Part shown: piece after piece, positions 5,900 through 6,064 of the stretch
Layout of the letters: the number at the start of each line of letters is the position of its first letter
Position numbering within the stretch: the first letter of the stretch is position 1
Assembly (NCBI GenBank): GCA_025360985.1
Contig: JANYBA010000126.1
Span: 1-6,064, forward strand
Length of the DNA: 6,064 nt
Source of the DNA: Gammaproteobacteria bacterium
Lineage (GTDB): Bacteria > Pseudomonadota > Gammaproteobacteria > Xanthomonadales > Xanthomonadaceae
Reading direction: 5' to 3'
Translations under genes and position numbers: made by a program
The notes under the pieces: model-generated
Databases searched by the model: none
Told to the model about the DNA's origin: nothing
Seen by the model: only the letters and a program-made list of their open reading frames with translations

Positions 5900-6064
5900 A
5901 TGAATCATCTTTGCCGTGTTAGCGCCTTTGCCCTAGCTATGCTTGTGTGCGTTTTCGGCATGCTGCCAACGCAGACTCTTGCCGCGGCGGACATTGGGCA
6001 GATCACCGTTCAAGGTGTCAAATGTGCCGCCGGTGAAATTTCGGGTGGGACAAATGAGTTCGGG
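5900..6064 (+). CDS. Secreted protein of unknown function, N-terminal 55 residues (3' end outside window)
   Basis: ATG at 5900 opens a frame that stays open for 55 codons to the last base. The N-terminus MNHLCR, a hydrophobic core at about 7-22, and TQTLAAAD form a Sec signal peptide, probably cleaved after Ala28 (TLA|AAD). Lipid attachment is unlikely because no Cys follows the core in lipobox context. The visible mature part begins DIGQITVQGVKCAAGEISGG, rich in Gly and small polar residues, with one Cys; I do not recognise the family. The ribosome site is poor (GGATCGAG about 7-14 bases upstream). Composition is unlike the other genes: 55% G+C by hand count over 5901-6064, with CTT three times, CTA, and GTT three times. 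That suggests a recently acquired or weakly optimised gene. Signal peptide confidence is good; that the gene is real is fairly likely. Confidence 0.7.
   Translation, partial: MNHLCRVSAFALAMLVCVFGMLPTQTLAAADIGQITVQGVKCAAGEISGGTNEFG

Noticed and set aside
5332..5901. Minus-strand 189-codon frame over the end of the hydrolase gene
   Set aside because: It is antisense to conserved catalytic parts of the hydrolase, including Asp260 and His288, and its translation shows no family features.
1..6064. CRISPR array, tRNA, rRNA, insertion sequence or defence system
   Set aside because: No regularly spaced repeats, no tRNA-like fold with a TTCGA-type arm, no transposase, nuclease or recombinase motifs were seen on either strand.

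Overview
The window reads as ordinary chromosome of a high-GC gammaproteobacterium. The best guess is the order Lysobacterales (Xanthomonadales: Xanthomonas, Stenotrophomonas, Lysobacter, Rhodanobacter relatives). The grounds are a UbiE protein very close to the xanthomonad form as I remember it, a GTAG-headed 'TGTAGGAGCGGC' palindromic element of the kind scattered through those genomes, and strong G/C preference at third codon positions. This placement is inference from memory, not a database result.

Layout. (1) At 1-291 is the 3' end of a plus-strand gene, probably an atypical SDR / NAD-dependent epimerase (NDUFA9-like). (2) Its stop overlaps the start of ubiE (288-1058), the C-methyltransferase of ubiquinone/menaquinone synthesis; an extended -10 motif sits so close to the ubiE ATG that a leaderless mRNA is possible. 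(3) At 1059-1157 ubiE converges with the next gene. This short gap holds a REP-like element, which supplies the ubiE stop codon, and a 77-nt imperfect palindrome. (4) On the minus strand, 1158-2849 encodes a GspE/PilB-family assembly ATPase with all nucleotide-binding boxes but no pilus or type II secretion genes beside it. (5) A divergent spacer of about 100 nt (2850-2951) probably carries back-to-back promoters. (6) On the plus strand, 2952-4880 encodes a lipoprotein M1 aminopeptidase of the leukotriene-A4-hydrolase type. It is followed 16 nt later by an alpha/beta hydrolase with an N-terminal membrane anchor (4897-5826); the two look like one operon of envelope hydrolases. (7) After a 73-nt gap, a secreted protein of unknown function starts at 5900 and runs off the window. 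It is clearly lower in GC than everything before it.

How the genes relate: the quinone methyltransferase is housekeeping and unrelated to the rest. The ATPase works at the inner membrane and must rely on partners encoded elsewhere. The aminopeptidase and hydrolase probably act in the periplasm or at the membrane, on peptides and an unknown ester or related substrate. I found no CRISPR array, tRNA, rRNA, insertion sequence or recognisable defence system. The most unusual signals are the palindromic convergent gap, the possible leaderless ubiE promoter, the orphan ATPase and the low-GC gene at the right edge.
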